Assembly: GCA_013368325.1 (NCBI GenBank)
Contig: JAACJK010000229.1
Location: 248,001-312,000, forward strand
Origin: Ephemerocybe angulata
Lineage: Eukaryota; Basidiomycota; Agaricomycetes; Agaricales; Psathyrellaceae
Direction: 5' to 3'
DNA: 64,000 nucleotides
In this document: positions 47,634-59,961 of the stretch, piece after piece
Layout: each line of letters begins with the position of its first letter
Numbering within the stretch: the first letter of the stretch is position 1
Position numbers and translations under genes: made by a program
Notes under the pieces: generated by a model
What the model was told of the DNA's origin: nothing
Databases searched by the model: none
Seen by the model: the letters and a program-made list of their open reading frames with translations, nothing else

Positions 47634-48663
47634 ACGATGTGTGAGCTATCGATAGAAAATATACCAGGCTGGGAGATGAGTACTTCCCACGTTCTCCGGA
47701 CGAGGCCAGTCAAAATCCTGTAGTCGTCATGATCAAGCAAGTACCTTATCGACGCCCACTACATTTACTTATCAGCTCCGGAAGCTCTTCTCGAAGTTCG
47801 TTCAGAGTCATTGACCTCAACGCTTGCAGCGAGAGTCGATAGCGTAGATTTGAGGTCGATACCACATCGATATCGAATGTGCGCTGTGGTTGCTGTGGTT
47901 GGTGGCCGGGAAGATGAATATGCTGTTGGATGCCGCCTCGTGTCCACGACAATGACGATAAGGGCACGATTTGTTTATCTAGGTTCGTGAGCTCTATTGG
48001 CAGATGTGCTTCGTGCTCACGAGCCAATGGAATGCGTTTGGGCAGAGTTCCTGTGCAACGGAGATGTGCGCCACCCTGCGCATTATATCATGATCCATTA
48101 TATCATTCCTTGTGCACGCTGCACAAGAAACCCTTGGTCCTGCCTTGATGCCATCCGGTGTCGACTCTGGCCAGACCTAGCAGCCTGTTCGGCGCGAGCT
48201 ATCGGCCGTCGCCTCGTTTTCTTTCCCCAGCCGTCGGGAGACCGTTCGCATTGGCCTTAGTATCTGCCCTTTCAAATCCATCTCGACAACAACTCGAGTT
48301 CCACCCAAGCGCCCATTCCCTTTTGGATCTACATTCCATACTTATCCATCTAGACAGATTCCGCTTCAGAGAACAATGAGTTTCTCGATTCTGTCACCCA
48401 GGGGTGGTGCGTGGTTCCGGAAATTGACCCATGACCATGCTATGCGTCCGGCATACAATTTCCAGTGCTCCCTTCCCGTATCTCCATGCTTTCGGAGCCT
48501 TTTACTCTGCCTTTCACGACCGCCGACATCGTGACAATGGACAATATAACCTGCCCTTTGTCGAGTGGAAAGTCCCCATTACTTTCGTCTTGCTTCTCGC
48601 TTCGCGCCCAGCTCCACTCCCACTCTCCCTTCGCCCCACCTCTCCTACCTCCCCTTCAGCATA
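47634..48663. other. Intergenic between tRNA and DUF6534-like gene
   Basis: A 93-codon minus-strand frame (47746-48027) has a protein-like composition (TFDIDVV...LRYRLSLQALRSMTLNELREELPEL) and could be an exon of an unrecognised small gene, but I cannot build a model. The right end is the promoter of the gene at 48664. Confidence 0.35.
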
Positions 48664-50415
48664 ATGGCTCCCATGCTCACAAGCCTCGCTGACACTTCGC
48701 TCAACAACACGATTGGGGCGGCGTATCTGGGTGTAGTTGGAGCAGGATTGTTAGTCTCTCGAGCTTCGGCAAGTGTCTGGTCTCGAGCACTGACAATTCT
48801 CTCGGTCTAGTTTGTTCGGTGTCACGACTCTCCAGATGTACTCGTATTACCATTCGTACCCCAAGGATCCAATCTTCCAGAAGGCCTCAGTCGCCGTTCT
48901 TTGGTACGCACTCCACTCCATGCAGCATGGTGCGGCATTGATCTTTATCGTCTTTAGGGTTCTAGATGCCTTCCACCTGGCCTTGGTCGTGCACGCCGTA
49001 TATCAATACGCGATTACAGGATTCGGGGATGTGGCTGGGCTCCTTGTAATTCAGTGGTGTGTATACTCGCGATTTAGATTGAGCATCTCACTAACCCTGG
49101 TTTTCGCTATCTAGGTCCGTCCAAGTACGTGTATTTGTGTGTCCCTGACCGCGCCGTATCGCTCAACCCTGGTCCTCGTCCACAGCTTCAAGTCACGATT
49201 AACGTGAGCGCTTATCCCCACTATGTCCGAAATCGCCATAGCTTACCGTGCTATCTCTAGGTAATCGTTATCCTCATGGTCCATTGGTGTGTATTTCGAC
49301 TTTTGTACGGTGTTGGGAGTCGTCTTACATTGATATACAGTTTATACACGATGCGCGTGTGGAAGCGTGAGTTCGGTCCTCGTTTCTATACCCCTGGCTG
49401 CAGCTTACCTATCGAATGAAGTCTCCGGGTATCATCGCGGCGTTCTTGGATACATCTCGGTCTCGGTGGTTGCTGCGGGCTTTGGTACGTCGCGACTCGC
49501 CACAATAAATATCGATAATGTGATAGGCCCTTACGACGCACTATTTCCGCCAATCGTTAGCAATCGGCCTCTGTGAGTAGATTATCTTTCCAGGCAATGC
49601 TCGTCCTGACGCTCCATAGTCCTTTCTTTCAAGGTTTTCAAAGCTAAGTTTTTCTCGGACCTGGACGACATGGCTGTGAGTATACAACACTCAATGGCTA
49701 AACACCATCTAACCTACCATCCCCAGTGGGTTATCGCCGCCGCCTTGGGCACTTCGACTGCGATCGACTTCTTCATCGCAGCGGCAATGTCCTGGTACCT
49801 CCACAAGAGCCGTGGTGTGGGTTCTCGGTGCGCATATTAGGTTCTGGCATGCGAATGTGTCATCTCATGTCGTCTCCAGGCTCAATTCGAGAATCGACCT
49901 TGTCATGCAATATAGCTTGGGTTCCGGCCTGCTTACCAGGTTCGTTGGCTCATCCAAGACCCTTCCCAGAATATGCTAATCTCGCACCACAGCGCATGCT
50001 CCCTCTCGGCGATGTTCACCTATCTCCTCCTCCCCAACACGTTCGTCTTCCTCGGCCTCGAGTTCATGCTCACACAATGTGCGTTACTTCCATCCTATCT
50101 CCTGCACGCCCACTCAGCCGTGAACAACACACAGTTTACGTTGGATCATTCCTTGCTATGCTCAACGCGCGCTCACGGACACGCATGCCCAAGTCATATC
50201 AGGACGAGACCATTGACTGCAACTCGCTAGCGAAGAAGGCTGCCCTTACGTCGAGCGTATGGGGTCCGTCGCCTATCGAGGCAAACATATGCCTGGAATC
50301 GGTACGTTTCTCTGATCCCTCGACGAAGTGACATTCACTAACCTACATATCTCTTCAGCTTCCCAAAGTATCGCTCACGGACTCCAGCAGCTCGCCCCGT
50401 CCAAGCGCTGTGTAA
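48664..50415 (+). CDS. DUF6534-like seven-helix membrane protein
   Basis: A multi-exon plus-strand gene, start MAPMLTSLADTSLNNTIGAAYLG. Junctions giving family-like sequence include GAGF|LFGVTTLQMYSYYHSYPKDPIFQK, VLW|VLDAFHLALVVHAVYQYAI, IQW|SVQ|LQVTIN|VIVILMVH and RVWK|LSGYHRGVLGYISVSVV. Then come KVFKAKFFSDLDDMAWVIAAALGTSTAIDFFIAAAMSWYLHKSR, GLLTSSACSLSAMFTYLLLPNTFVFLGLEF and YVGSFLAMLNARSR, and finally LPKVSLTDSSSSPRPSAV before TAA. The YxNSLLAMLNAR-type motif and the spacing of helices match the DUF6534 family that is expanded in mushroom-forming fungi. Function is unknown; the fold suggests a receptor-like or transporter-like membrane protein. One middle junction (about 49492-49632) is unresolved. 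Confidence 0.65.
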
Positions 50416-50854
50416 TCTTCGAAATGACTCTTCCTTGTATCATAACGAACGTTTCCTCTCATGAAGGTGCGTTCCTGTGCGTGCACATGCGGAATCTACA
50501 TGCTGACCATGCACCATAGTATATCGACAGGCGCGATATCACAGCTTTATCGCATGTACTCTACCAAGCCGAAACTCACGATCTTTTCACGCTAAGACCC
50601 ACCAATTCCATTCGCTGTATCATGTACCATGTAGCTGTAACCACTCTCTGTCACTTCCCTCACCTGTACACATACTATCTCTAATGGACTCACTGTTGTT
50701 TGCGTTTCATTGTTATCCCTTCGAGTCATGGTCGTGGTAGCACCCCCTCATGTGTGCGAGCTCTAAAAACAGACAGACCCTTACAAGAGGTTCAGTCTAA
50801 TATTAACCCGGTAAAATTGTGTCTTTCGTAGCCTGAAACAACGTGTCGGGCTAC
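50416..50854. other. Intergenic, convergent 3' regions
   Basis: No gene or repeat seen between the end of the DUF6534-like gene and the end of the first module-protein gene. Confidence 0.5.
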
Positions 50855-52228
50855 TTAGACTGAAGTAGTGTCTTCATCGTAGGCTATGTATTTCGAAGAT
50901 TGCCTCGAGAACCTGAGCGAATGACTTCCACGGTAAGGCCGTGGACGATATCTGCCATTGAGGGATACTTTCTCGGCTCTTAACGGCTTTGGACTCGAGC
51001 TGTGTTGGGGAGAGCTCTCTTCGCGGTGGCGACCTGACGCCCTCTCCCTGAAAGTCTGTCGGATCCTTTCGCGAAGTCTCTCTCGTGGATTTGACGTCCG
51101 ACGATCGCTTTGTCCTACACCTACGTCAGTATCACATAACTCATAACTAGGATACAGAGAGTGATATACCCTCTCTCAAGATTCTGGAGCGATTTGTAGG
51201 CCCCTCTCGTTCCTCGTCTTTGATCGGACGTGGCTTGGGGGTAGAGTCTACAAATGTTGTTAGACATGACTTCGAGGATTCTGCCATTATAAGTATCTAC
51301 ACACCTATTTGAATGTTTGGTCCGATGTAACCAGAATATGGATCAACTATAGAGTTTCTAATTGTTCCGTTGATAATGAAACCTCCAATTCCAACTTGGT
51401 GGTATATGTGCTTTGGACCCGGAAGGGGCTCGTGTGTGCTCTTCTCCTCGGTTCGACGACCAATAAGAGTGTTAGAGGTACGAGAAAACAAAACATCAGA
51501 GTTATCGATAGCCCCGTTGATGATAAACCCCTTCACGTTGACCTGGTGGTAGATATTGTCACTGCCACCCATCATTAAGCGCCCGTGGCGATTCAGATCA
51601 ACGGAGCTGTCTCCAATGACCTCCTTCAGAGGTTCAGGTTCGAGGGATTCTCCTGATACGAGTTGAAATTTCAGTCTCAGGGCACTGGCTGGCCCAGAAG
51701 AAGATAGTTGGCTTACCATCTGGCCGATCTACATGCGGGCGGAAAGAACCGTCACTGTGCGGCGCCCTATTCGCATCGATTGGGTCAACATGGCCTCCTG
51801 CATCGTTTTGCCCATGCCCTTCTAAATTTTCCTTAGTCTGAGTATTGCTCGTATAGGTCTGGAAATTGGTACCTTCGGGCAAACAGCTATCATCCTTAGA
51901 GTCCGGAAAGCCGCTAGATTTAGCCTGGTTTGGAAAGCCATGACCAGCGCGATTTCGCGGGAGATTATCCCCTAAGCATACGTGCAGATAAACTGTTCGA
52001 TAATCTCTATAGCTTATGCGCACCTTCGAGATCCACGGGTCTTGGTGGTGGTGAATAGATATCCGAGTTGCTTATGGATCCATTGACAATAAATCCATTC
52101 ACTCCATCCTGCTGGTATATAGGCGAGGTGTGGGTGTGGGTGTGGGAGTGATCAATGTAGTCCCTTTGAGCGCTCCTAATGGTAAGAGCGTCGACTTGGA
52201 AGTTTGAGGCTCCTTCGAATGCACCCAT
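50855..52228 (-). CDS. Module-repeat protein A (three GFIINGxIxNS modules)
   Basis: Five exons (52228-52024, 51971-51717, 51652-51305, 51247-51170, 51120-50855) splice in frame to 383 residues. The N-terminus, MGAFEGASNFQVDALTI, resembles the short F-x-GA-x-N-F-x-I-x-x-x-x-I segment I recall from many mushroom proteins. Three ~22-residue modules follow: IYQQDGVNGFIVNGSISNSD (about 36-58), IYHQVNVKGFIINGAIDNSD (about 187-208) and IYHQVGIGGFIINGTIRNS (about 233-254). Alternating V/I with Gly, Asn and Ser suggests stacked beta-strands. Between and after them are Pro/Asp-rich linkers and a basic C-terminal region (RRTSNPRERLRERIRQTFRER). No signal peptide or membrane helix is seen. I know no named family; it is related to the genes at 52703-61070. 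Confidence 0.7.
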
Positions 52229-52702
52229 AGCAGATGCTCTTCGATGATTTAAGCGCCCGACAAACTACGAGCACAGGGGCCCAACAAGTCTTCAAAGAGC
52301 ACCTAGATGCGTGAGTATTATGATCTTTCGTTAGCACATATGAGGCGAGTATGTGAAAGCACCTTGTAAGTAGGTATTCCAGGAATGGGCAAGAGGAGAG
52401 GAGAGAAATCCAGCACAGACACTGCAGGCAACAACGTGTCTCCGGCGTGTGAATAAGCACAGCAAAAGCTCAGGCAGAATCTAGGCTAACTCGCAAACAT
52501 CAGCAAATATAGAGCACAGGGGCGTTGGCGTTAAATAGCGGGGTTTCAGAGGACGTGGAGGATGTAGGGTTGATTCATATGTAAACCACAAAGCAGTCGA
52601 AACAGCACATGGATATGTCGCGCTGACGCTTTGAGGGAGATAAATAAGAGCCAATGGGTGTATGTACACGAAGATGGGGCATAAGGGCGAGAGGTAGGAG
52701 TA
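52229..52702. other. Intergenic, promoter of module protein A
   Basis: No other gene seen. Upstream region of the 50855-52228 gene and downstream region of module protein B. Confidence 0.45.
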
Positions 52703-54074
52703 TCATAGAATATCTGAGAATGGGTCCATAGGGGAATCAGAGAAGGGATAGTAGAACGGGAGGATAATGAATCCAATACAGCACAGAAAAAAGGCGCGAC
52801 AATGCACCTGTAACAATCAGAATGAATACAGCGATGACATACCAAGGAAGAAAAACGAAAGAGTAATAGAATATGTTGATCGTTTGACAAAGGGTGAAGG
52901 TAGAGGGCTGGAGATGATGCATGATGGACAATTCCTGGGTCGTACAGACGATCAGCCGTGTACTCCTCAACTTTATCGGTTTCTACATCGACTTCGAGTC
53001 TACCGTGTTTGACGAAGTATCAGAGGGGGAGGGGAAGGTCTGGAATTTTGGGGACTTACGGGCATGGTCCATGAGTACTTTGGCGTCGTCAATAGGGACG
53101 ATATCGGTGCAAGTAATCCGCTTGAGAGGCAGACGCCGCTTTGCCTTGACCGCTGATTTGCGGCGTGCCGCGGCGTCACCGCAGCGCCTATTCCTCAGGC
53201 GCCTCTCGCGTAAGCTGCACCGAACATCGTCTGAGGGGCCCTGTCCTCGTCCTTCAAAGCTACCTGGAGATTTGATATGTTAGAGCATGACCGAGTTGTA
53301 GTATCCTGCGCAGTGTGAACAAACCTTGCACATGACGGGCATTGGAACCCAGGGATCTACCATTCCCCTCTGGCTCGAGTTGTTCATTATCAGCGTCTGG
53401 ATTCCCTGTGCTAGCAGAAGGGTCGCCAGTAGCATCAGACAAGGCACTTTCTCCGTCGAGTCCTCTCTGCCCAGGGCTCACTGCGACATCATATGTTAGT
53501 CTTCATCTTGGTCCAGGGAATCGGGCAACGGAGTAGAAGATGTGACGTTTACCGTAGGCGATGACCGAACTCTCAACCCTCGATGTAATGACGGGGCCGT
53601 CGGCGTTTCTGACAACGAAGTGTTCTGGCCTGCCGTCTCTGCGCCCAGGAGGGGCCGGGCGGGATCTCCGAGGAAGACCTGGAACAGGCATGGTCAGTCT
53701 GTGTCTCGAGGATGTAGTAAGGGCTGGCGTCTTACGGGAGTGCTCAGTGCCACAAACAATCGAATCGACCACGTCTCTCGCTATCACTGGCCCACTGATG
53801 TTAACGTAGTAGTGGACGACTACACCATCTGGCAAATGGGTGAGGTCGCAGTCTAACTCGCTTGGGGTGTCACCCGGGAATTGTTGGGGTTGAACTGCGG
53901 CGTGGACAAGTGAGTAGTAGCTCTTGTGAAAGACGCGGGGGATTACTGACTTGTAGCGGGAGGATGTAAGTAAATAGTGGAACCGGCGATAGTTTTCCCC
54001 CCAAATGCGAACCCCGCCACGTTCCTCATATCATTGGAGGAGTCCGCAAAGTTTTCCGTGAGGTTGGAGGCCAT
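52703..54074 (-). CDS. Module-repeat protein B
   Basis: Starts MASNLTENFADSSNDMRNVAGFAFGGKTIAGSTIYL (54074). Exon 1 ends at 53951, exon 2 is 53894-53736, and later exons continue in frame. Modules are NVAGFAFGGKTIAGSTIYL, YYVNISGPVIARDVVDSIV and HFVVRNADGPVITSRVESSVI. Each is followed by a linker; the third linker is acidic and Ser-rich (SALSDATGDPSASTGNPDADNEQ). A strongly basic segment follows (RERRLRNRRCGDAAARRKSAVKAKRR). The last part is uncertain. It may end in one or two hydrophobic helices (ALSRLFSVLYWI or AFFLCCIGFIILPF, depending on splicing), with the stop at 52703-52705 in one model. Same layout as the genes at 56915 and 59962. Function unknown. Confidence 0.55.
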
Positions 54075-56914
54075 GAAAGTCAATTGTCTGAGGAGAGAGA
54101 TGCTTGGGTGCCTGAGTAGGGAAGGAAGAGGTTTGGAAGAGGTGGATAGTGTCGTTATACGAAGGATCACCCTCTTTATATACCTATCATAAGATGCCAA
54201 ATGTGGCGGCCCTGGCGGGGAGATTGCGGGGAGATGCCCACTGATCGCCCCGTAAATTCTCCTGTAAATGGAAAATTCCGCCTCTCAGTCTAGGACGCAG
54301 GAGTCTATGGCTCTGCACGGGTACCGCCTTCAAGAGCAGTTGCTGTGATAACACCGTTATTTGGTCCACCCGCTTACTCCTGCCTCTCAGAGGCCGTGCT
54401 GGGAGTGGGCAGTCCAGTGCTTCAATACATCGTGGACCCTAAGCTGAAAATTTTTACAACTAAATGGGACAACAACATACTCGGATAAGACGACTGAATG
54501 TGTAGTACGTGATTCATGGTCACTCACCCTTGTTAATGTAAGTGATCATGCGAGCGGGCAAGGCTGGATTAAGGCAAAGATAACGGGGCTTTCGATGCGG
54601 CCATGCATCTTCAGCAGAACTAGCCGAGGTTGGGGCAAAGGGTGCAGTTCGGTGGACTTCCGGGTACTGCATCACCTTACCTCGGCAAAATAAAAATCGG
54701 AGTCCAGTCACTCCAGCACCCATCCAGGGCGTTATAGGTAGGTCACTCTGGATTTAAAACCCAGGCCTATACACTGCCCGAGCTACTCCGACCTTGACTA
54801 GAAATGACCTTCGCACAACGGCACTGGAATTAGACATTTGAGGCTTCCGATAGAATCTTCTTTTGGAGGGCCGGGTACATTCCCGCCACATTACAAAGCT
54901 CCAGATACGTCGATAACAGGTCGTATGCGTCGGGAAACCTTAAAGCCAGATACACCTTTCTGATGTGAGCGGACGGTTTCCTATGATGCAAGGCCGGGGT
55001 CGTATACCGAACCTGACAGGCTGACACGAAGCTGACCGATGTTATTGGGACTCTCGAGTTGTGCTTCCCGACAAGAGGGAAACAGGCCACATTGACAACA
55101 GGTAAAGTGGATAGCGAAACTGCAGTTTAGCATCCGTCCTCGCCGACGAGTGTGGTGCATCAGGAGGGAGGTTGGCTAGATCCAGTCATTGCTGAACCAG
55201 GCTCGGGGAACCTATATCAGCCTTGTAGATATTGCCTTTGTCGTGCTGTGATATGAAGCTCCGAGTTTGCACAGTTGGATGCATACGAGCACTGGATCCG
55301 CATATCGACGCAGAGAAACCGATGGCGTCCATAGGTGGAAGGTCCGCCTTGGCTCCGAGTTCGCTTAGAGCTACGAACTTGCCGGGCGGAGAGGCGGTGT
55401 CTCATTCTCGCAGTACACCCTTGAACAATAGCCCAAGCATTTATGCGCCTTTCGGAAAGCGAGGACAGGCTTCGAGGCTAGATGTCGGCACAACCGGGGG
55501 ACTGAAATGAAAGGTTAGAGACGCCACCGGTCGTACCATGCCGCTCATTGGGATCAAGAGGTGGGGCTGGTGATAGGCGTTGAGGATGCTGGCGGTATTT
55601 CGCGAGTATTCCGGTATCTCGAATACTTCAGGCAAGCACATGCAGGGCTCCTGTCAGGTTGATACTCGTTGCCCCAGGGCAAAAGTTTTTTTTCATGCAC
55701 ATGGCGGAGTCCAGCGGAGTCAAACCGGGCGTTGGTTGCTTGTGAAGATGAACCTGGCCGCCCACTGGCAATTATTACACTTCGCAGAAAGATAAGCAAC
55801 TGTACACACATTACCAAAGGGGATATAAGGGCCAAAGGAGACCCATAGTATTGTTTTATGCCCTATGTCAATCGCGTAGAGGTCACTCGAGATCCCGCCC
55901 ACCAGAGATATCTGAGGCGATGCGACGCAGTGATATCAACCGACATTTCATGACCTATGGCGTACCTGGACAGCGATGGCCATACGGCTACGACAAACGA
56001 GCAAGCGTCGAGCTGGGTATTGATCCTGAAGCACTGAATGGATAAGAGCTCGAAATATGGAGGGAATAGCCCGGCAGTCCCTTCTCTCGGAATACTGAAG
56101 AGTTGTTTGGACAGCCCCACGGATCGGAAGATTCAATTCTATTAGATATGGGGGACGTAAATGAAGTCTATCGACGGGTGCTTAAAACACCGTCATAAAT
56201 AAGGAATGATGATCTAAACTTACAGTTATCGACGACGATTTGACGTTGCCTTGATTCGAGTGCTTCTTGCACACAGGCGCTGGTCTTGTTTTCGAACTGC
56301 TCCTGATTATGTCCATGATAAGGGCTTGTTGAGAGGTGAGAAAGTAAACGGTTTGGTGAACGCAGGAGCGCGCGGGGCAAACCGTTAGCCTCCCCGAAGC
56401 TAACGAAACACATCAGCCATGTCAATGTCAGCGCCGAGAGGACGCGTTCGCCCAGCAAGGTATTCTCAGAGCTTTGGATGAAAAATCGATGGGCTAAAGT
56501 TAGGCCTGACAGAGTGCAGGCAGGAGAAGGCAGTATTCTGGTGGTGGTGAAGAGTCAAGGCAAGATGGACCTGTTGATCCACTCGCATTGATCCGGTGCA
56601 TTGGGGATTCAGACTGGCCATCTGATCATGATGCATGATCCCGGGGGCCGGGGCCACCTTAAAACTTGAAGGCGCCGCTATGGCCTATCGTATTCAAGTT
56701 ATTATACTCATTGCAATCTGGAAACAGGAGATGAAAGGTAATGAAAGTTATGTGCGCTTTGGTTTCTAAACACATCGAATTTCATAGATACAGTGCATCC
56801 AGAATGGACAAGCTGACTTAGAACGATCCCGACACGAAAGAATACCTAGCATGCTCAGCAGTCATATGAGGGTCTGCAGTCAGGTAAGGAGCAGCGGTGG
56901 AGATACTCTTGACG
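54075..56914. other. Long gap between module genes B and C
   Basis: About 2.8 kb without a gene I can model. Near 54740-54792 the minus strand has a tRNA-like head (GTAGCTCGGGCAGTG ... GGTTTTAAATCC). At 56168-56458 the minus strand has a 96-codon frame with a signal-peptide-like start (VLSALTLTWLMCFVSFGEA) and CVQEALESRQRQIVVDN, possibly the broken start of a secreted or membrane protein gene. Module-like strings around 55860-55900 (minus) may be remnants of another family member. Confidence 0.35.
54500..54795 (-). repeat. Possible tRNA-derived SINE
   Basis: The minus strand from about 54792 reads GGAGTAGCTCGGGCAGTG (box-A-like), then GGTTTTAAATCC 20-odd bases on (box-B-like). The spacing is right for an internal RNA polymerase III promoter, but the anticodon arm is decayed. 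About 200 bases of unrelated sequence follow. A second copy was not seen in this window, so both the identity and the 3' end are uncertain. Confidence 0.3.
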
Positions 56915-57504
56915 TTAACGATGAGCATTGTCATTTAGCACCATTTCCCTGTTCACTGAGTTTGCCTGTTCAGCGGTCCCTGTAGGCTCGGTGCACGTCA
57001 GAAAATTGTCCAAAAATCTGTAGACCTGGAAATCCACATGTAAAGCGCATAGGCCTTACCGTGAAAGATTATCGAGCCATTTACCGTCCCTGTCATAATC
57101 CAGCTGCTGCAGTTCCTGACATAAAAATGCTCGGATGTGGAACCACTCTCTGCCGCTGGGCGCGGCACCGGTGTTGAAGCTAATGTAGCGCAGATGAGAA
57201 ATTTGGGGATGCAGTAACAGCTAAATCACTCACCGGCATTCTCAGCACCGCTGATGGTTGAATCCGCTACATCTCTAGCCAGGATAGGTCCCTGTATGTT
57301 CACGAAGCGATGATATACTCCGCCATCCACTTCGCCTGAGATCTCGCAAGGTGAAGCTGAAGTGAAGCGAGGTAAGCAGCGAGCCTTTCAACGAGCAGTA
57401 ATTTACAGACCAGTCGGAGCAGGCTGAGGCATGTATACCACCGAGCGGGTAACATTCGCTGTCAGGGCAAAATCCGAAACATTCTCCATGTCGTAGGAGG
57501 TCAT
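56915..57504 (-). CDS. Module-repeat protein C (short form)
   Basis: Begins MTSYDMENVSDFALTANVTRSVVYM (ATG at 57504), nearly the same start as module protein D. After a short intron come YHRFVNIQGPILARDVADSTI and, in exon 3, EHFYVRNCSSWIMTGTVNGSII. In the best model the next exon gives only TAEQANSVNREMVLNDNAHR and a stop (56915-56917). This copy therefore lacks the basic C-terminal region of its neighbours, either as a natural short form or through decay. One donor (GTCTGT) is unusual. All three modules are intact, so I call it a gene, with some doubt. Confidence 0.55.
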
Positions 57505-59961
57505 TGTGTATTCCAGTAAGAGTGTTTGCGCGTTTCAGTCAAGTTACAGTGTAAGTGGTGCTTTTGGGAGGAGTGCCCTGTGTGTGTCGCAAAAAGGAGG
57601 TTGTGCTGTGGATAATGAGAAGGGGAAGAAGGAGAGATGACCTTTTATTCTCTAACGAAGACCATTCATCCCATAACACCACCAAAAGCGGATAACGCCA
57701 ATGGCACACCTGCGGTCAAGTCCAAGGTCCGAAGTGTATGGAAGATGGAGCCTTTTGAGGACAGTCATCGAGTCTGGTGAAATCTGGAGAACACATTGCT
57801 ATGCCTAATTTAAAGCGGGATCGATGATGGATCGACATGACATGCCGTGGCGACACTGAGTCGAAAAGCTAAGCGATAGAAAGTATACTAAATGGGAAGT
57901 CGCCTACCGGGGGCATGTGAACCCGATAGTGAGAAGATCCAGAACCCAGAAACGTCGATTTCCGTAAGAAAACAATGGACAATTGTCGTCGGTGATGTAA
58001 AGGGGATGTGCATGCTGACATGCTAAAATCGGAAGCTCTGCCCGAGGGTTGGGTCCTGAATCCTGACGAGGTCAGGAGGATCAGCAGGGTAGTCCTAAAG
58101 GGTAGCGCCGAGTCGTCGTACCGGCATATAGGAAGGATCCCAAGCATACGATCTCTGCGATGCGTTAGATTCGCTTACATAGATATTCTAATGGAAGCAT
58201 ATTCCGGTTCTCAAGCACACATCGGACTTGTTCCGAATACCAGCAGTTAGAAATGCAGCCTGACGGTGTTCAGTGGGTTGAAACCGGGAGAATTGATAAT
58301 TATTTGAGATGTATAGCCCGATGGTGGAGTAACAATGCTGCTGCGGCAGCTGTGGGGGCTAGTAGGGTTGTGGGCCTTAGCTTGGATAAACTGGTGCTGC
58401 TGGCAACGAGCAAGCCCCCGGGACTTCTGAGCGAATTTGGCGGCGTGTGTTTGACGACATCCTTCTAATAATCCAAATTAACCAGTGTTCTCTATATCAA
58501 GGCTTGATAACAAGGCCTGGTTATGCTGAAATGAATGGCAGGCTCACCGCATGATCGAACGGCATGTGGCATATGCATGTCAGGATGCCTTTAGCCTTTA
58601 TAACAGCATGTTTCATAGACTGGGGTATTCCTTCCCGTAGAGCCCTCCGTCTGGGAATCATTACTCCAGATTTGGATATTAATACGTACTAATGAGAAGG
58701 TGTCGCCCCTATTCACTGCGTCAAGATTGGTAAAATGTTCGACAGATGCTTCTGAACGGTTTGCAGGCCAGCACGGTTTTGCGGGATTGTCTCCTACTAA
58801 TACGCATTTAGGCAATATTCATTCGTACAATGTAGGTATACCATACCTGTAAGAGCCCTAGTATTCTGCAATGCTGCAGAGACCTCACGACGTCGGTGAC
58901 GGTCGGCAGTAAATCCATGCTTCCATCCTATCCGTACGGATGCAAGGTATGGGCGGTAATCGGCATAGCCCTTCGAAAGATCTCAACACAGAGGTGGTAT
59001 GATCTTACGTTTAAGGCCTGTTAGAGCGTGTACATCGCCGATGTTCCTTAAATTACCTTGAATCGAATTAGGCGCCCAAGAATGAACCAGCGCCGTTGGC
59101 AGGGCCACGAGGCTCTTGGTAGGTCAAACAGACCCACAAAGCATTCATATCTCTCTCCGCACCGGTGACTATGAAGAACCAAGCTTCCAAGAATGTTGGA
59201 AGGTTGATCTAGGAGGGGGGAGGATGAAAGGAACAAAGCGACAGGGCGCCCGGTCGATGATTCAAACATTTCCGGATATGGCGGCTAATTCTCACAGACA
59301 ACCATGGTAGAACCCCCGGACTTGCTTGGATTTGGCACCATGTCGGTTCCAAGTCAATAGTAATTGAATTCGAATGGCCATTAGGGTCTGACGTCTAGGT
59401 CTCAACCTCTCACCTGGTAAGGACTTGCCCATCGCGCAAGAGCATCCCTCTAGCCAAATAGTATGGCAAGCCACACTTTGGCCAAACAGACCCTGCGATA
59501 ACTCAAGACGGAGCAAGAGCCGAAGAGCAAGTCGAAACTGAGGAATGAGGATGTAAGGGGTGGTAGCCCTGTTATCACCCTTGCCGAGAACACGCAATGA
59601 GCAAGACCAATTAGTATATTGGAACGACTCGGTACGTGTACGACAATGGGTAAAGTATGGGCTAAGGCAAGAAGAGAAGGCTCCGCCATCGTGCTGGCGG
59701 CGGAGGCTTCTGAACCAAACAAGTACATACGGCGTCAATGGGCTAGGGGCTTCGAAGGACCCCTCGTTACAGAGGACATACGCAATATATACATTCATGG
59801 TATACATTAAAAAGAGTGTATATGAAAAACGTGGGGGCGGCAGCGCAGACTCATATTAAGTACCGCCAGATTGATGACGTCGAGAAAAAAGTGGAACTTT
59901 TGAAAACCTGAACCATCGGAATCAACTTGGTTCCGTCGTCTCCAGCCGTGATCACAGCCTA
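57505..59961. other. Long gap between module genes C and D
   Basis: About 2.4 kb with no gene I can model. Short frames occur on both strands, for example 58008-58250 (plus) with a protein-like MLKSEALPEGWVLNPDEVRRISRVV. The minus string EHFTNLDAVNRGDTFSLV near 58700 faintly recalls module 3 of the neighbouring genes and may be a relic. Confidence 0.3.

Noticed and set aside
59292..59807. 171-codon minus-strand frame downstream of module gene D
   Set aside because: No family-like sequence and no sensible splice model; protein D already stops at 59962.
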